Below are positions 6,408-15,089 of a DNA stretch of 47,786 nt, piece by piece. Below the pieces are notes generated by a model, which worked only from the letters and a program-made list of their open reading frames with translations, was not told the origin of the DNA and made no database searches. A program made the translations under genes and the position numbers. Numbering within the stretch: the first letter of the stretch is position 1; every line of letters starts with the position of its first letter. The DNA is from an uncultured Clostridia bacterium (GTDB lineage Bacteria; Bacillota; Clostridia; Christensenellales; Borkfalkiaceae): the NCBI GenBank assembly GCA_944368775.1, contig CALVXB010000015.1, positions 1 through 47,786 of the forward strand, in the 5' to 3' direction.

Positions 6408-7409
6408 ATGACGAAAAAGAAGTTCCCTGCGGCGCTCAAGGTCACGCTCGCCTTCGTCGTCACGGCGGCGCTGCTCGTCGTGTTCATGCTGCTCGCGGCG
6501 AACATCGGCGGTATCAAAGTGAGTTTCGTGCAGATGCTGCGCGGGCTGTTCGTCGAATACGACGAAGACGTCGCCATCATCGTGCAGCTGCGCTTTCCGC
6601 GCATCTTTGTCGCCATCCTCGGCGGCATGGCGATGGCGGTGGCGGGCGTCATCACCCAGGCGGTCATGAAGAGCCCGCTCGCCGACCCCGGCATCATCGG
6701 CATCACCGCCGGCTCGCAGTTCGTGGCGGTGCTCGTCACGGCGTTCGCGCCCGCGCTCGGGTATCTTTCCCCCCTCTTTTCCTTTGCGGGCGGCATGCTG
6801 GCGTTCGTCATTGTCTATGCGCTCTCGTGGAAGGGCGGGCTCAGCCCCGTGCGGCTCATCCTCGTCGGCATCGCGGTCGACGCCCTCTTTACGGGTCTGT
6901 CGACGGCGTTCAACCAGATGACGGGCGGCAGCTATTCGGGCGCGGCGAGCATCGTCGAGTCGAACATCTCCCTCAAAGATTGGGAGGACGTCCTCACGCT
7001 CGCCATCTACGTCGCCGTCGGCGCGGTCGGCTGCCTGTTCTGCCTGAAAAAGTGCAACCTCCTGGGCCTGTCCGACCGCCTCGCGTGCAGCCTCGGCGTC
7101 AACGTCGCGCGCACCCGGCTCGAAGTGTCCGTCGTGGCCGTCTTTCTCGCTTCGGCGGCGACGGCGGTCGTGGGCAGCATCGGCTTTTTGGGGCTGATCG
7201 TGCCGCACATCGCGCGGCTGATCGTCGGAAACGACCATAAAAAGCTCATTCCGTACAGCGCGCTGCTGGGGGCGCTCTTCTTCCTCGTGGCGGATACCGT
7301 CGGCCGGTGGATCGCCTATCCGTACGAGATCGGCGTAAACATCATCATGTCCATCGTCGGCGGCCCGCTGTTCATCATCCTGTTGCTGAGGAGCAAAAAG
7401 TATGCCTGA
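6408..7409 (+). CDS. isdF: FecCD-type haem ABC transporter permease
   Basis: A 333-residue, very hydrophobic protein of the FecCD/BtuC family. The family marks are present: 'NPLADPGxxG'-like SPLADPGIIGITAG near residue 90, and 'IGFLGLIVPHIAR' near 262 followed by the ATPase-coupling region. About nine to ten membrane helices are expected. It forms the channel for haem delivered by the upstream IsdE-like protein. It overlaps the ATPase gene by 8 bases, so the two are translationally coupled. Confidence 0.9.
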   Translation: MTKKKFPAALKVTLAFVVTAALLVVFMLLAANIGGIKVSFVQMLRGLFVEYDEDVAIIVQLRFPRIFVAILGGMAMAVAGVITQAVMKSPLADPGIIGITAGSQFVAVLVTAFAPALGYLSPLFSFAGGMLAFVIVYALSWKGGLSPVRLILVGIAVDALFTGLSTAFNQMTGGSYSGAASIVESNISLKDWEDVLTLAIYVAVGAVGCLFCLKKCNLLGLSDRLACSLGVNVARTRLEVSVVAVFLASAATAVVGSIGFLGLIVPHIARLIVGNDHKKLIPYSALLGALFFLVADTVGRWIAYPYEIGVNIIMSIVGGPLFIILLLRSKKYA

Positions 7410-8184
7410 CGATACCCTCTTTACGCTCTCGGGCGTGACCTTCGGCTACGAAAAGACGACGCAGGTGCTGCGCGGCATCGACCTGACGATCCCGAAGGGA
7501 AAGATCACCGCGCTCATCGGCCCCAACGGGTGCGGCAAGACGACCGTGTTCGCGCTGCTCACCAAGATCTATAAGCCGCGCACGGGTTCCATCCTCTTTG
7601 AAGGGAAGGATCTCGCGCAGATCGGGCGCAGGGAGTATGCTCGGCGGGTGGCGGCGGTGCATCAATACAACACCGTCCCCGACGACCTCACGGTGCGCAG
7701 GCTCGTGTCGATGGGCAGAACGGCGTACCAGAGCGAAGTATTTTCGCGCGCGTCGCAGGAGGACCGCGACGCCGTCGACAGGGCGCTCGCGCTGACGCAC
7801 ACCGAGGCGTTTGCCGAGCGCGAGGTCAAGGAGCTTTCGGGCGGGCAGATGCAGCGCGTATGGCTCGCGCTCGCGCTCGCGCAGACGCACGAAACGCTGC
7901 TGCTGGACGAGATCACGACCTACCTCGACGTCCATTATCAATACGAGATCCTCGACCTCATCCGTTCATTGAACCGCGAATGCGGCACCACCGTGCTGAT
8001 GGTGCTGCACGATATCAACCAGACCATGCGCTATGCCGACAACGTCGTCATGATGAAGGAGGGCGCCGTCCTTGCGGCGGGCGAAACGCAGTCTGTCATC
8101 ACGCAAGAGCTGCTGCAGCAGACGTACGGCATCCGCGCGGAGATCGCAGACGTGCAGGGCAAAAAGATCTGTATTTTCGATTAA
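7402..8184 (+). CDS. Haem ABC transporter ATP-binding protein (FhuC/HmuV type)
   Basis: A 260-residue cytoplasmic ATPase that drives the FecCD permease. Walker A GPNGCGKTT, Q-loop at 'VHQYN', signature LSGGQMQR, Walker B and catalytic glutamate in LLLDE, and switch H in 'VLHDIN' are all present. An oddity is the D-loop region LLLDEITTYLD, where family members nearly always have DEPTT; Pro is replaced by Ile. The start overlaps the permease end, and the next gene follows after 24 bases with its own AGGAG, so all are likely co-transcribed. Confidence 0.9.
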   Translation: MPDDTLFTLSGVTFGYEKTTQVLRGIDLTIPKGKITALIGPNGCGKTTVFALLTKIYKPRTGSILFEGKDLAQIGRREYARRVAAVHQYNTVPDDLTVRRLVSMGRTAYQSEVFSRASQEDRDAVDRALALTHTEAFAEREVKELSGGQMQRVWLALALAQTHETLLLDEITTYLDVHYQYEILDLIRSLNRECGTTVLMVLHDINQTMRYADNVVMMKEGAVLAAGETQSVITQELLQQTYGIRAEIADVQGKKICIFD

Positions 8185-8208
8185 AATTTCATTCTATAAG
8201 GAGCATTT

Positions 8209-11200
8209 ATGAAGCAGAAAACATTTGCAAGATACAAGGGCAGGGGCGTCGCCGCGTGCGCGCTCGGCCTTATGTTGGCATTCGGCTGCGCCACCGCTCT
8301 CTCCGCCTGCGACACGACGCCTCAGACGGATGACCCGGACACGCCCGAGCCGCCCGCAGAACAGACGCAGACATATACCGTGACGTTCGCCTCCGAGGAG
8401 GGGACGGTGTACGGCACGCAGACGGTCGAAGAGGGGGACAAGGCGACCCTTCCTACTTACGTCGACCGCTACGGCAACGCCATCACGCAGTGGTATTACA
8501 AGTACGAGAGCGGGCTCACCGAAACGTGGAGCTTCGCAGGCTACCCCGTCACCGAGGATATGACCCTCTACGCGGTCGAAAGCGAGGGCGCGGAGGGCGT
8601 CGTGTATGAAGTGGACGCGACGCTCGGCGCTTACATCGACGCGATGGGGGGCGTCGAGTTCGGCGAAGGGCTGTACAAGAGCGCCACCGTCACCGTTCTC
8701 TCCGAGGCGGAGCAGCGCTACCTGCTCACGATGCAGGTGGATAAGAGCCAAGTCACCATCTACGGCGTCACCTGCGACACCTTTATCGACCCTGCCGCAA
8801 CGAGCACGACGTACGACGGAAGCGCATCGCCCGTGCCCCTCGGCAGCATCGGCTACTACGATGCGGACGGCAACCCCGTCACCGAGGGCGTGACCTATAC
8901 GTTGAGCGCGGAAGGCGACCTCGTCAACGCGCCCGACCCCGAGGGCGGCTCCAACTATGTGCAGGTGCGCTACGTCAAGGAGATCTCGATGGTGCTCGAA
9001 AACGTGGGCGCGATCGAGGACCTCAACGAGCTCGAGCTGACCTTCTACATCAACTCGCAGGTCATGGGCGGTCAGTTCTGCACAGACGGCCCTTCCGCCG
9101 CGATGCAGCCCGCGACGCTCACCATCAACGGCCTCACCGAGATCGAGCAGACCGAGCAGCCCGAAACGCCCGTCAGCGGCATCACGGGCGCCGCGATCGA
9201 CGAAAACGGCCACCTCATCCTCACCCTCTCCGACGGCAGCACGCTGGATGCGGGCCTCGTCAAAGGGGAGGACGGCGCGCAGGGCGTCGGCATCTCCAAC
9301 ATCACCTATTCGGAGAACACGCTGCACATCTACCTCACCGACGGCACGCACTACGCGTTCGACCTGTCCGGCGCGAGCGGCCCCGACCTGCCCGACAACG
9401 TGACCGAGACGAGCGCGAGCTGCACGGAAGACGGCGTGCGCCTGACCTACGCGGACGCCTCCAAGCAAGAGCTTTTGGGCACGCTCACCATCGAGCGCGC
9501 GACCGGTCACACCTTCGAGGAGGGCGTCTGCTCCGTCTGCGGCCGCGCGCAGGCAGACGACATGGCGTTTACCATCAACGCGGACGGCGCGGGCTACACG
9601 CTCACCGAGTACGCCAGCCACGCCTGGGATACCGTCGTCATTCCCGATACATATAAAGGGCTGCCCGTCACGGCGATCGCCGACGGCGCAACGATGATGG
9701 GCGTCGTCCTGCAGTCGGGCGTGTTCAAAGACCACACCGAGATCGAGCGCGTCGTGCTCGGCGCGAACGTCGGCTATGTCGGCATCGGCGCCTTTGCGGG
9801 CTGCTCGGCGCTTACGACTGTCGAAAATCTTGAAGATGCGGCTTTCGGCGCGTTTGCCTTCCAAAACGCCGCGCTTTCGGGCAGCGTCACCGTCAACGGC
9901 GGCATGACCGAGATCCCGACCTATGCCTTCGCGGGCTGCGCGTCGCTCACCGAAGTCGAGCTCCCCGCAGGCCTGCAGTCGATCGGCGCGAGCGCCTTCT
10001 CGCAGAGCGGGCTCGCGAGCGTGTCCATCCCTTCGTCCGTCACGACCATCGGCGCGAGCGCGTTCTTTGAGACGGCGCTCACCACCGTCACCGTCCCCGC
10101 GTCCGTCACGTCGCTGGGCGCAAGCGTATTCTCGGGCTGCGCGCAGCTCACCTCCGCGACCATCTCTGCGGACATCGACGCGCTCCCCAACACCACCTTC
10201 TCCGGCTGCACGTCGCTCACGACGGTCAACAGTACAGAAGAGGGCACGGCGGACTTGTCTGCCTACACCGAAGTCGGCAACTCCGTCCTCATGAATACGG
10301 CGGTGAAGTCGATCGAGCTCTCTTCCTCCCTCACGAAAACGGGCAGCAGCGCCTTCTCCAACTGCAAGCAGCTCGTCTCCGTCGACTTTAACGGCTGCAC
10401 GGGCGTAGACTTCGGCAACCAGACTTTCTTGGGGAGCGACGCGCTCGAATCGGTCGCCGTTCCCGCAAACTCGACGCTCGGCTCCTCCATGTTCAGCGGC
10501 TGCTCCGCGCTCCGCGCCGTGACCCTCGGCGAGGGCATCGCCGAGATCCCCGGCAACTGCTTTGCAGACTGCGTCTCCCTCGAGAGCATCGCCATCCCCG
10601 ACTCGGTGACCGAGACGGGCTCCAACTCTTTCAGCGGCTGCACGTCGCTCACGCAGCTGACCTTCGGCGAAAACAGCGCCCTCACCGTCCTGCGCGGCGT
10701 CTCCGGAACGGGGCTCGCTTCGCTCACCATCCCCGCGTCCGTCACGGAGATCAACGGCTGCACGAGCAACTATTACCTCATCGAGATCGTCAACCGCAGC
10801 GCGATCGAGCTTGTTTCCGGCAGCTCGGAAAACGGCAGCATCGCACAATATGCAGAAAATATCGTCAAAGAAGACCCCGCGAGCGGCTTTGTGACGACGG
10901 GAGAGTACACCCTCTACCGCGACGGCAGCGCCGCGGGCGAAGGTTGGTATGTGGTTGGCTATAACGGCAGCACGGAGGGCGAACTCACCCTTCCCGCGTC
11001 CTTCGACGTCGGCGGCGCGCAGGTGACGGCGTACGGCATCCACAGCCGCGTATTCTACGGCGCTGCCTTCACCACCGTCACCGTCCCCGCGTCCGTCACC
11101 GAGATCGGCGCATACGCCTTTGCGAACTGTGCGTCGCTCGCGTCCGTCACCTTTGCAGAGGGCTCCGCGCTCACATCCCTCGGCCGTGACGCCTTCGCAA

Positions 11201-12423
11201 ACTGCACGGCGCTGACCGCGCTCGAGCTGCCCGCATCCCTCACCGAGATCGGCTCTAACGCCTTCTCGGGCTGCTACCGCCTCACCTCCGTGGAGCTTGG
11301 CGGCGCGCAGAGCATCGGCGAGAGCGCCTTCCAAAACTGCCGCGCCCTCAAGACGCTCACCATCCCCGCGAGCGTCACCTCCATTGCGTCCAACAGCTTT
11401 TCCGGCTGCACATTCGCCGAGGTCGTCAACCTCGCGGGCGAAATCGAAAACCTCCCCGCCGCGTACAGCACCGTGACGAACGGCGCAGACAGCCGCCTCG
11501 TCACCGAGGGCGACTACACCTTCCTCTATGTGCCCGCCGCAGGGGAGGCCGCCGCGCAGGCGTACCTCGTCTCCTACAACGGCAGCTCGAACATGGTCAC
11601 GCTGCCCGCGTCGTTCACGGCGGACGGACAGCAGGTATCTTCGTACGAGATCATGGCGGGCGCTTTCGCGGGCGCAAAGCTGACCAGCGTCACCGTTCCC
11701 GCGGCAGTCACCGCGGTCGGCGACTATGCCTTCTACGGCAGCGACGTCCTGAAGATCACCTTCGACGACCCCTCTGCGTGCAAGCGCCTCGGCGAATACA
11801 GCTTCGCCGGCTCCACGCTCATGTTCTTCAATTCCGATGCTGCGATGGCGCTCGACCTGACCGGCTTTGCCGAGGTGGGCGCATACGCCTTCAGCGAAAC
11901 GACGCGGCTGCAAAGCGTCGTCCTCGCGGCGAGCGTCACGAGCGTCGGCGAGCGCGCCTTCTCCTCCTCCGCCGTCAAGGCGATCGAGTTTGCCGAGACG
12001 CGCACCGAAGCGCTCGCGCTTGCCGACTACGCCTTCGCGTATATGTACGACCTTGAAAGCATCGTCATCCCCGGATACGTCACCGAACTGCCCGCAAACC
12101 TGCTGCGCGGCTGCTCGAGTCTCGCCTCCGTCACGCTGGAAGAGGGGGTCGCGAAGATCAACAACTACGTATTCCGCGACTGCACGTCGCTGACCTCTCT
12201 CGTCATCCCCGCCTCGCTCACCGAAGGAACGAGCAGCGCGTTCGGCTATGCAGACATCGAGGCGTACTACTACGCGGGCACGGCCGAGCAGCTCGCAGCC
12301 TCTTCGCTGCCTACCGCGGTCAAAAACGGCGCCTATACCTATTCTGAAGAGGCGCCCATCAACGACGGCAGCTTCTGGCACTACGCCGAAGACGGCTCCG
12401 TCGCAGTCTGGCCGATGGTCTGA
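8209..12423 (+). CDS. Giant LRR_5 (BspA-like) lipoprotein with putative haem-capture domain
   Basis: A 1404-residue secreted lipoprotein, lipobox LSAC (C34). Domains in order: a Listeria-Bacteroides-type repeat (~55-122, 'YTVTFASEEGTVYG'); the domain shared with the 4933 lipoprotein (~131-308); a DGSTLDAGLVKGEDG-type segment (~324-390); then about 900 residues of BspA/LRR_5 repeats with the pattern 'IPxSVTxIGxxAFxxCxxLxxV'. No LPXTG anchor is seen. The LRR part probably contacts a host or dietary protein while the N-terminal module takes its haem. Bacillus cereus IlsA combines NEAT and LRR for the same purpose (established); the parallel here is inferred from architecture and operon position. 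It is the last gene of the operon, followed by a terminator. Confidence 0.85.
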   Translation: MKQKTFARYKGRGVAACALGLMLAFGCATALSACDTTPQTDDPDTPEPPAEQTQTYTVTFASEEGTVYGTQTVEEGDKATLPTYVDRYGNAITQWYYKYESGLTETWSFAGYPVTEDMTLYAVESEGAEGVVYEVDATLGAYIDAMGGVEFGEGLYKSATVTVLSEAEQRYLLTMQVDKSQVTIYGVTCDTFIDPAATSTTYDGSASPVPLGSIGYYDADGNPVTEGVTYTLSAEGDLVNAPDPEGGSNYVQVRYVKEISMVLENVGAIEDLNELELTFYINSQVMGGQFCTDGPSAAMQPATLTINGLTEIEQTEQPETPVSGITGAAIDENGHLILTLSDGSTLDAGLVKGEDGAQGVGISNITYSENTLHIYLTDGTHYAFDLSGASGPDLPDNVTETSASCTEDGVRLTYADASKQELLGTLTIERATGHTFEEGVCSVCGRAQADDMAFTINADGAGYTLTEYASHAWDTVVIPDTYKGLPVTAIADGATMMGVVLQSGVFKDHTEIERVVLGANVGYVGIGAFAGCSALTTVENLEDAAFGAFAFQNAALSGSVTVNGGMTEIPTYAFAGCASLTEVELPAGLQSIGASAFSQSGLASVSIPSSVTTIGASAFFETALTTVTVPASVTSLGASVFSGCAQLTSATISADIDALPNTTFSGCTSLTTVNSTEEGTADLSAYTEVGNSVLMNTAVKSIELSSSLTKTGSSAFSNCKQLVSVDFNGCTGVDFGNQTFLGSDALESVAVPANSTLGSSMFSGCSALRAVTLGEGIAEIPGNCFADCVSLESIAIPDSVTETGSNSFSGCTSLTQLTFGENSALTVLRGVSGTGLASLTIPASVTEINGCTSNYYLIEIVNRSAIELVSGSSENGSIAQYAENIVKEDPASGFVTTGEYTLYRDGSAAGEGWYVVGYNGSTEGELTLPASFDVGGAQVTAYGIHSRVFYGAAFTTVTVPASVTEIGAYAFANCASLASVTFAEGSALTSLGRDAFANCTALTALELPASLTEIGSNAFSGCYRLTSVELGGAQSIGESAFQNCRALKTLTIPASVTSIASNSFSGCTFAEVVNLAGEIENLPAAYSTVTNGADSRLVTEGDYTFLYVPAAGEAAAQAYLVSYNGSSNMVTLPASFTADGQQVSSYEIMAGAFAGAKLTSVTVPAAVTAVGDYAFYGSDVLKITFDDPSACKRLGEYSFAGSTLMFFNSDAAMALDLTGFAEVGAYAFSETTRLQSVVLAASVTSVGERAFSSSAVKAIEFAETRTEALALADYAFAYMYDLESIVIPGYVTELPANLLRGCSSLASVTLEEGVAKINNYVFRDCTSLTSLVIPASLTEGTSSAFGYADIEAYYYAGTAEQLAASSLPTAVKNGAYTYSEEAPINDGSFWHYAEDGSVAVWPMV

Positions 12424-12440
12424 TCGATCGGCAAAAACAG

Positions 12441-12470
12441 GGCGGGCTCCCGTGCGGGGGCCCGCCTTTC
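12441..12470 (+). terminator. Terminator of the haem operon
   Basis: GGCGGGCTCCCG (12441-12452) pairs with CGGGGGCCCGCC (12455-12466) with one G-U pair, followed by a short T run. It closes the operon 18 bases after the LRR gene. Confidence 0.8.
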
Positions 12471-12547
12471 TGTCCGCGCCGCATCTTCTGCCGCAAAACC
12501 GGCAGCCCGCCCCGCGAAAAAAGATCTTCGCCCCGCAAAAACAGGTA

Positions 12548-12576
12548 TTGCTTTTGCCGCGCGGGCGTGGTATAAT
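12548..12576 (+). promoter_or_regulatory. Promoter of the GH43 gene
   Basis: TTGCTT at 12548-12553 and a perfect TATAAT at 12571-12576 with a 17-base spacer, about 50 bases before the start codon. Confidence 0.75.
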
Positions 12577-12626
12577 GGGGCTGTCATCGAGAGGGGGGCG
12601 GCAGCCGCCCGCAAAACAGGAGGAGA

Positions 12627-14057
12627 ATGATGCCCGACGCCTACAACCCGTTTCTCCCGAGCTGGGAGTACGTTCCCGACGGCGAGCCGCACGTATTCGG
12701 CGGCCGCGTCTACCTCTACGGCAGCCACGACCGCTTCAACGCCCGCGAGTTCTGCCGCAACGACTACGTCTGCTGGTCTGCGCCCGTCGACGACCTGTCC
12801 GCCTGGCGGTTCGAGGGGTATATCTGGAATAAGTGCGACGACCCCGACGGGCGGGGGTGGTACCTCTCGCAGATGGCCGCGCCCGACTGCGTGCGCGGCG
12901 CGGACGGGCGGTACTACCTCTATTATTTCAAAGGGAAGCGGGGCACCATCGACGTCGCCGTGTGCGACACGCCCGCCGGCAAGTACCGCTACTATGGCAA
13001 GGTGCGCCACGCGGGCGGCACGCCGCTCGGAAAGGGGAAGGAAGAGGGCTTTTACCAATTCGACCCCGGCGTCTTCCGCGACGACGACGGCAGGTTTTAC
13101 CTCTACACCGGCTTCGGCGCGCGCGGGCGCAGCATCTTCACCGGCTTCCGCCCGCCCAACAAGTACGGCGCGATGGGCTGCGAGCTGGCCGAAGATATGC
13201 TGACCATCCGTTCTCCGCTGCACACCATCGCGCGCACCCGCCGCAATTCGCGCGGCACGGGGTTCGAGGGGCACGAGTTCTTCGAGGCCTCTTCCATGCG
13301 CAAGTTCGGCGGCCGCTACTACTTCATCTATTCCTCCGTCAACGGGCACGAGCTGTGCTACGCCATGTCGGATAGCCCCCTGGGCGAGTTCACCTACGGC
13401 GGCACCCTCGTCAGCATCGGCGACGTCGGCCTTTCGGACAAGCCGCGCAACTACCTCGGCAACACGCACGGCAGCATCGAGTGCATCGGCGGCAAGTACT
13501 ACGTCTTTTATCACCGCCACACCAACGGGCACTGCTTCTCCCGCCAGGCGTGCGCCGAGGAGATCCATATGCGGGAAGACGGCACCTTTGCCCAGGCGGA
13601 GGTCACCTCCTGCGGGCTCAACGGCGGCCCGCTCGCGGCGCGGGGGCGGTGCGAGGCGCGCGTCGCCTGCCACCTCTTTTCCAAAAAGGGCGTCCGCTTT
13701 TACACCTTTTTGCACACCGGCGGCTGCCACCCGTACTTTACGCAGAGCGGCAAAGACAGGGAGTGCGACCCCGACCAATACATCGCCAATTTCTGCGACG
13801 GCGCCACGGCGGGCTTCAAGTACTTCCGCTTTGCGGGTAACGCGCGCATCGGCGTCACCGTCTGCGGGCGGGCGCGCGGCGTGATGCGCGTGCGCGACGG
13901 GCTGCACGGGCGCGAGGTCGCCGCCATCCCCATTTCGCCCTGCCGTCGGCGCACGCAGTTTTTTGCGCCGCTGCACATCGAAGACGGCGTAAAGCCGCTG
14001 TATTTTACCTTTTGCGGAAAGGGAAGGCTGGACTTTATCGACATCCTCTTTGACTGA
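12627..14057 (+). CDS. Glycoside hydrolase family 43 protein
   Basis: A 476-residue enzyme without a signal peptide, so probably intracellular and acting on imported oligosaccharides. Residues ~1-310 fit the five-bladed GH43 propeller, with the likely catalytic triad D18 (in YVPDGEP), D146 (in QFDPGVF) and E220 (in HEFFEASS). The following ~160 residues look like a beta-rich accessory domain of the carbohydrate-binding type. Family activities are arabinofuranosidase, xylosidase or arabinanase; the exact one cannot be read. It stands alone with its own promoter. The start is ATG 12627 after AGGAGG; ATG 12630 is an equally good alternative. Confidence 0.85.
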   Translation: MMPDAYNPFLPSWEYVPDGEPHVFGGRVYLYGSHDRFNAREFCRNDYVCWSAPVDDLSAWRFEGYIWNKCDDPDGRGWYLSQMAAPDCVRGADGRYYLYYFKGKRGTIDVAVCDTPAGKYRYYGKVRHAGGTPLGKGKEEGFYQFDPGVFRDDDGRFYLYTGFGARGRSIFTGFRPPNKYGAMGCELAEDMLTIRSPLHTIARTRRNSRGTGFEGHEFFEASSMRKFGGRYYFIYSSVNGHELCYAMSDSPLGEFTYGGTLVSIGDVGLSDKPRNYLGNTHGSIECIGGKYYVFYHRHTNGHCFSRQACAEEIHMREDGTFAQAEVTSCGLNGGPLAARGRCEARVACHLFSKKGVRFYTFLHTGGCHPYFTQSGKDRECDPDQYIANFCDGATAGFKYFRFAGNARIGVTVCGRARGVMRVRDGLHGREVAAIPISPCRRRTQFFAPLHIEDGVKPLYFTFCGKGRLDFIDILFD

Positions 14058-14231
14058 GCGGCGGCGCGGAGCGCCGCCGCACCGCGCTCTCCGCATGATG
14101 CGCGCCGCGCCCTCTATATAATGCTCTCTATATAATAAGGAAAGCGGCCGCCGCGTCTGCGGCGGCCGCGCGGCTGCAGAAAGGGCGCGCCGCAAAAGCG
14201 GCGCGCCCCCCGCGGCGCATTTTTGGAACGG
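14058..14231. other. Hairpin-rich intergenic stretch between GH43 and rpmB
   Basis: Perfect hairpins occur at 14058-14080, around 14145-14170 and around 14182-14211 (arms GGGCGCGCCGC). None has a clear T run on the + strand. A 12-base AT-rich unit CTCTATATAATG is nearly repeated near 14112-14135, giving two TATAAT-like boxes without a -35. No gene is seen. The hairpins probably help insulate the two converging genes. Confidence 0.5.
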
Positions 14232-14265
14232 AAAAAAGCGGCGCCCCGCTCGGAGACGCCGCCGC
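14232..14265 (-). terminator. Terminator of rpmB
   Basis: Read on the - strand, a GC-rich stem with outer arms GCGGCG/CGCCGC is followed by TTTTTT (14237 to 14232). It lies 28-61 bases downstream of the rpmB stop. Confidence 0.7.
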
Positions 14266-14292
14266 GTTTGCCATTCGGCCTTCGGCGTAAAC

Positions 14293-14481
14293 TTATGCGC
14301 GCTCGACTTTGTCGCTCTTGAGGCAGCGGGCGCAGACGTAGGCGGCCTGCACTTTGCCGTCTTTGACGATCTTCACCTTCTGCACGTTGGCTTTGAAAGT
14401 TCTTCTCGTCTTGCGGTTGCTGTGGCTCACGTTGTTGCCGGAATTCTGGCCCTTATTGCATACACTGCATACTCTCGACAT
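14293..14481 (-). CDS. rpmB: 50S ribosomal protein bL28
   Basis: A 62-residue basic ribosomal protein with the bL28 signature at the start (SRVCSVCNKG, NNVSHSNRKTRR) and two CxxC pairs (CSVC and CARC) that would bind zinc. Length is normal for the short Gram-positive form. It is the only - strand gene in the window. The start is supported by GGAGG upstream, and it has its own promoter and terminator. Confidence 0.97.
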   Translation of the reverse strand: MSRVCSVCNKGQNSGNNVSHSNRKTRRTFKANVQKVKIVKDGKVQAAYVCARCLKSDKVERA

Positions 14482-14550
14482 ATTTTTACACCTCCGGGGT
14501 CGTAATCGGGTACAGGAACGCGCCGCGTTCCGCTCAAAACAAGCATGGAT

Positions 14551-14579
14551 ACTATATCAAAATTTATAGAAAAAAGCAA
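14551..14579 (-). promoter_or_regulatory. Promoter of rpmB
   Basis: On the - strand, TTGCTT (14579-14574) and TATAGT (14556-14551) are separated by 17 bases, about 70 bases upstream of the rpmB start. The surrounding DNA is AT-rich and shared with the divergent yloU promoter. Confidence 0.6.
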
Positions 14580-14649
14580 TCGATTTTGCCTCGCTTTCCG
14601 CAAAAAATCGCGAAAAACAAAAAAATCGCGAACGAAGTGAAAATTTCCC

Positions 14650-14678
14650 TTGCCAAATGCGGCAAAATGGTATAGAAT
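14650..14678 (+). promoter_or_regulatory. Promoter of the yloU-fakA operon
   Basis: TTGCCA at 14650-14655 and TAGAAT at 14673-14678 with a 17-base spacer, 26 bases before the yloU start codon. Confidence 0.7.
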
Positions 14679-14704
14679 ATGTGTGATACGGGAGACAGCT
14701 TTTT

Positions 14705-15055
14705 ATGTCAGTAAATACGAGTAATGCCTACGGCAAAATTACAATTTCGGATATCGCGATCGCAAAGGTCGCTTCTCTGGCGGCGATGGAGTGTTACGGC
14801 ATCGTCGAAACCGTTTCGCGCCGTTTTACCGACAGCCTGAGCGAGCTTTTCAAAAAAGATTCACACGGCAAGGGGGTCAAGGTCATCACCGACGGAGACC
14901 GCATCTTCATCGACGTGTACGTCATCATCAAATTCGGCGTATCCATCAATGCCGTCGCGGAGTCGCTCAAAGAGAGCGTCAAGTACCGGGTAGAAAAGTT
15001 CACGGGCATGATCGTCGACACGGTCAATGTCAATATCGTCGGCGTCAAGCTCTGA
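14705..15055 (+). CDS. yloU: Asp23/Gls24 family envelope stress protein (YloU)
   Basis: A 116-residue protein of the Asp23/Gls24 family, recognised by 'GKITISDIAIAKVASLAAMECYGI' style N-terminus and the closing 'VxxINVxIVGVK' pattern. In Bacillota yloU lies directly before the fatty-acid kinase gene yloV/fakA, as here. The molecular role is not settled; family members are linked to the cell envelope and alkaline stress. Confidence 0.92.
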   Translation: MSVNTSNAYGKITISDIAIAKVASLAAMECYGIVETVSRRFTDSLSELFKKDSHGKGVKVITDGDRIFIDVYVIIKFGVSINAVAESLKESVKYRVEKFTGMIVDTVNVNIVGVKL

Positions 15056-15089
15056 TCCCGGCCCGTTTTCGTCAAAGAAGGAGAAACCA

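Noticed and set aside
8194..12381. A 1395-residue open frame on the - strand opposite the LRR lipoprotein (and similar frames opposite the ABC, his and ppdK genes)
   Set aside because: Their composition is the Arg/Asp/Gly-rich pattern expected from antisense reading of high-GC codons. They lack ribosome-binding sites and known domains, and the + strand genes are clearly real.
14110..14135. Tandem TATATAAT boxes as promoters
   Set aside because: No -35 element lies at a suitable distance and the only gene downstream is on the opposite strand.
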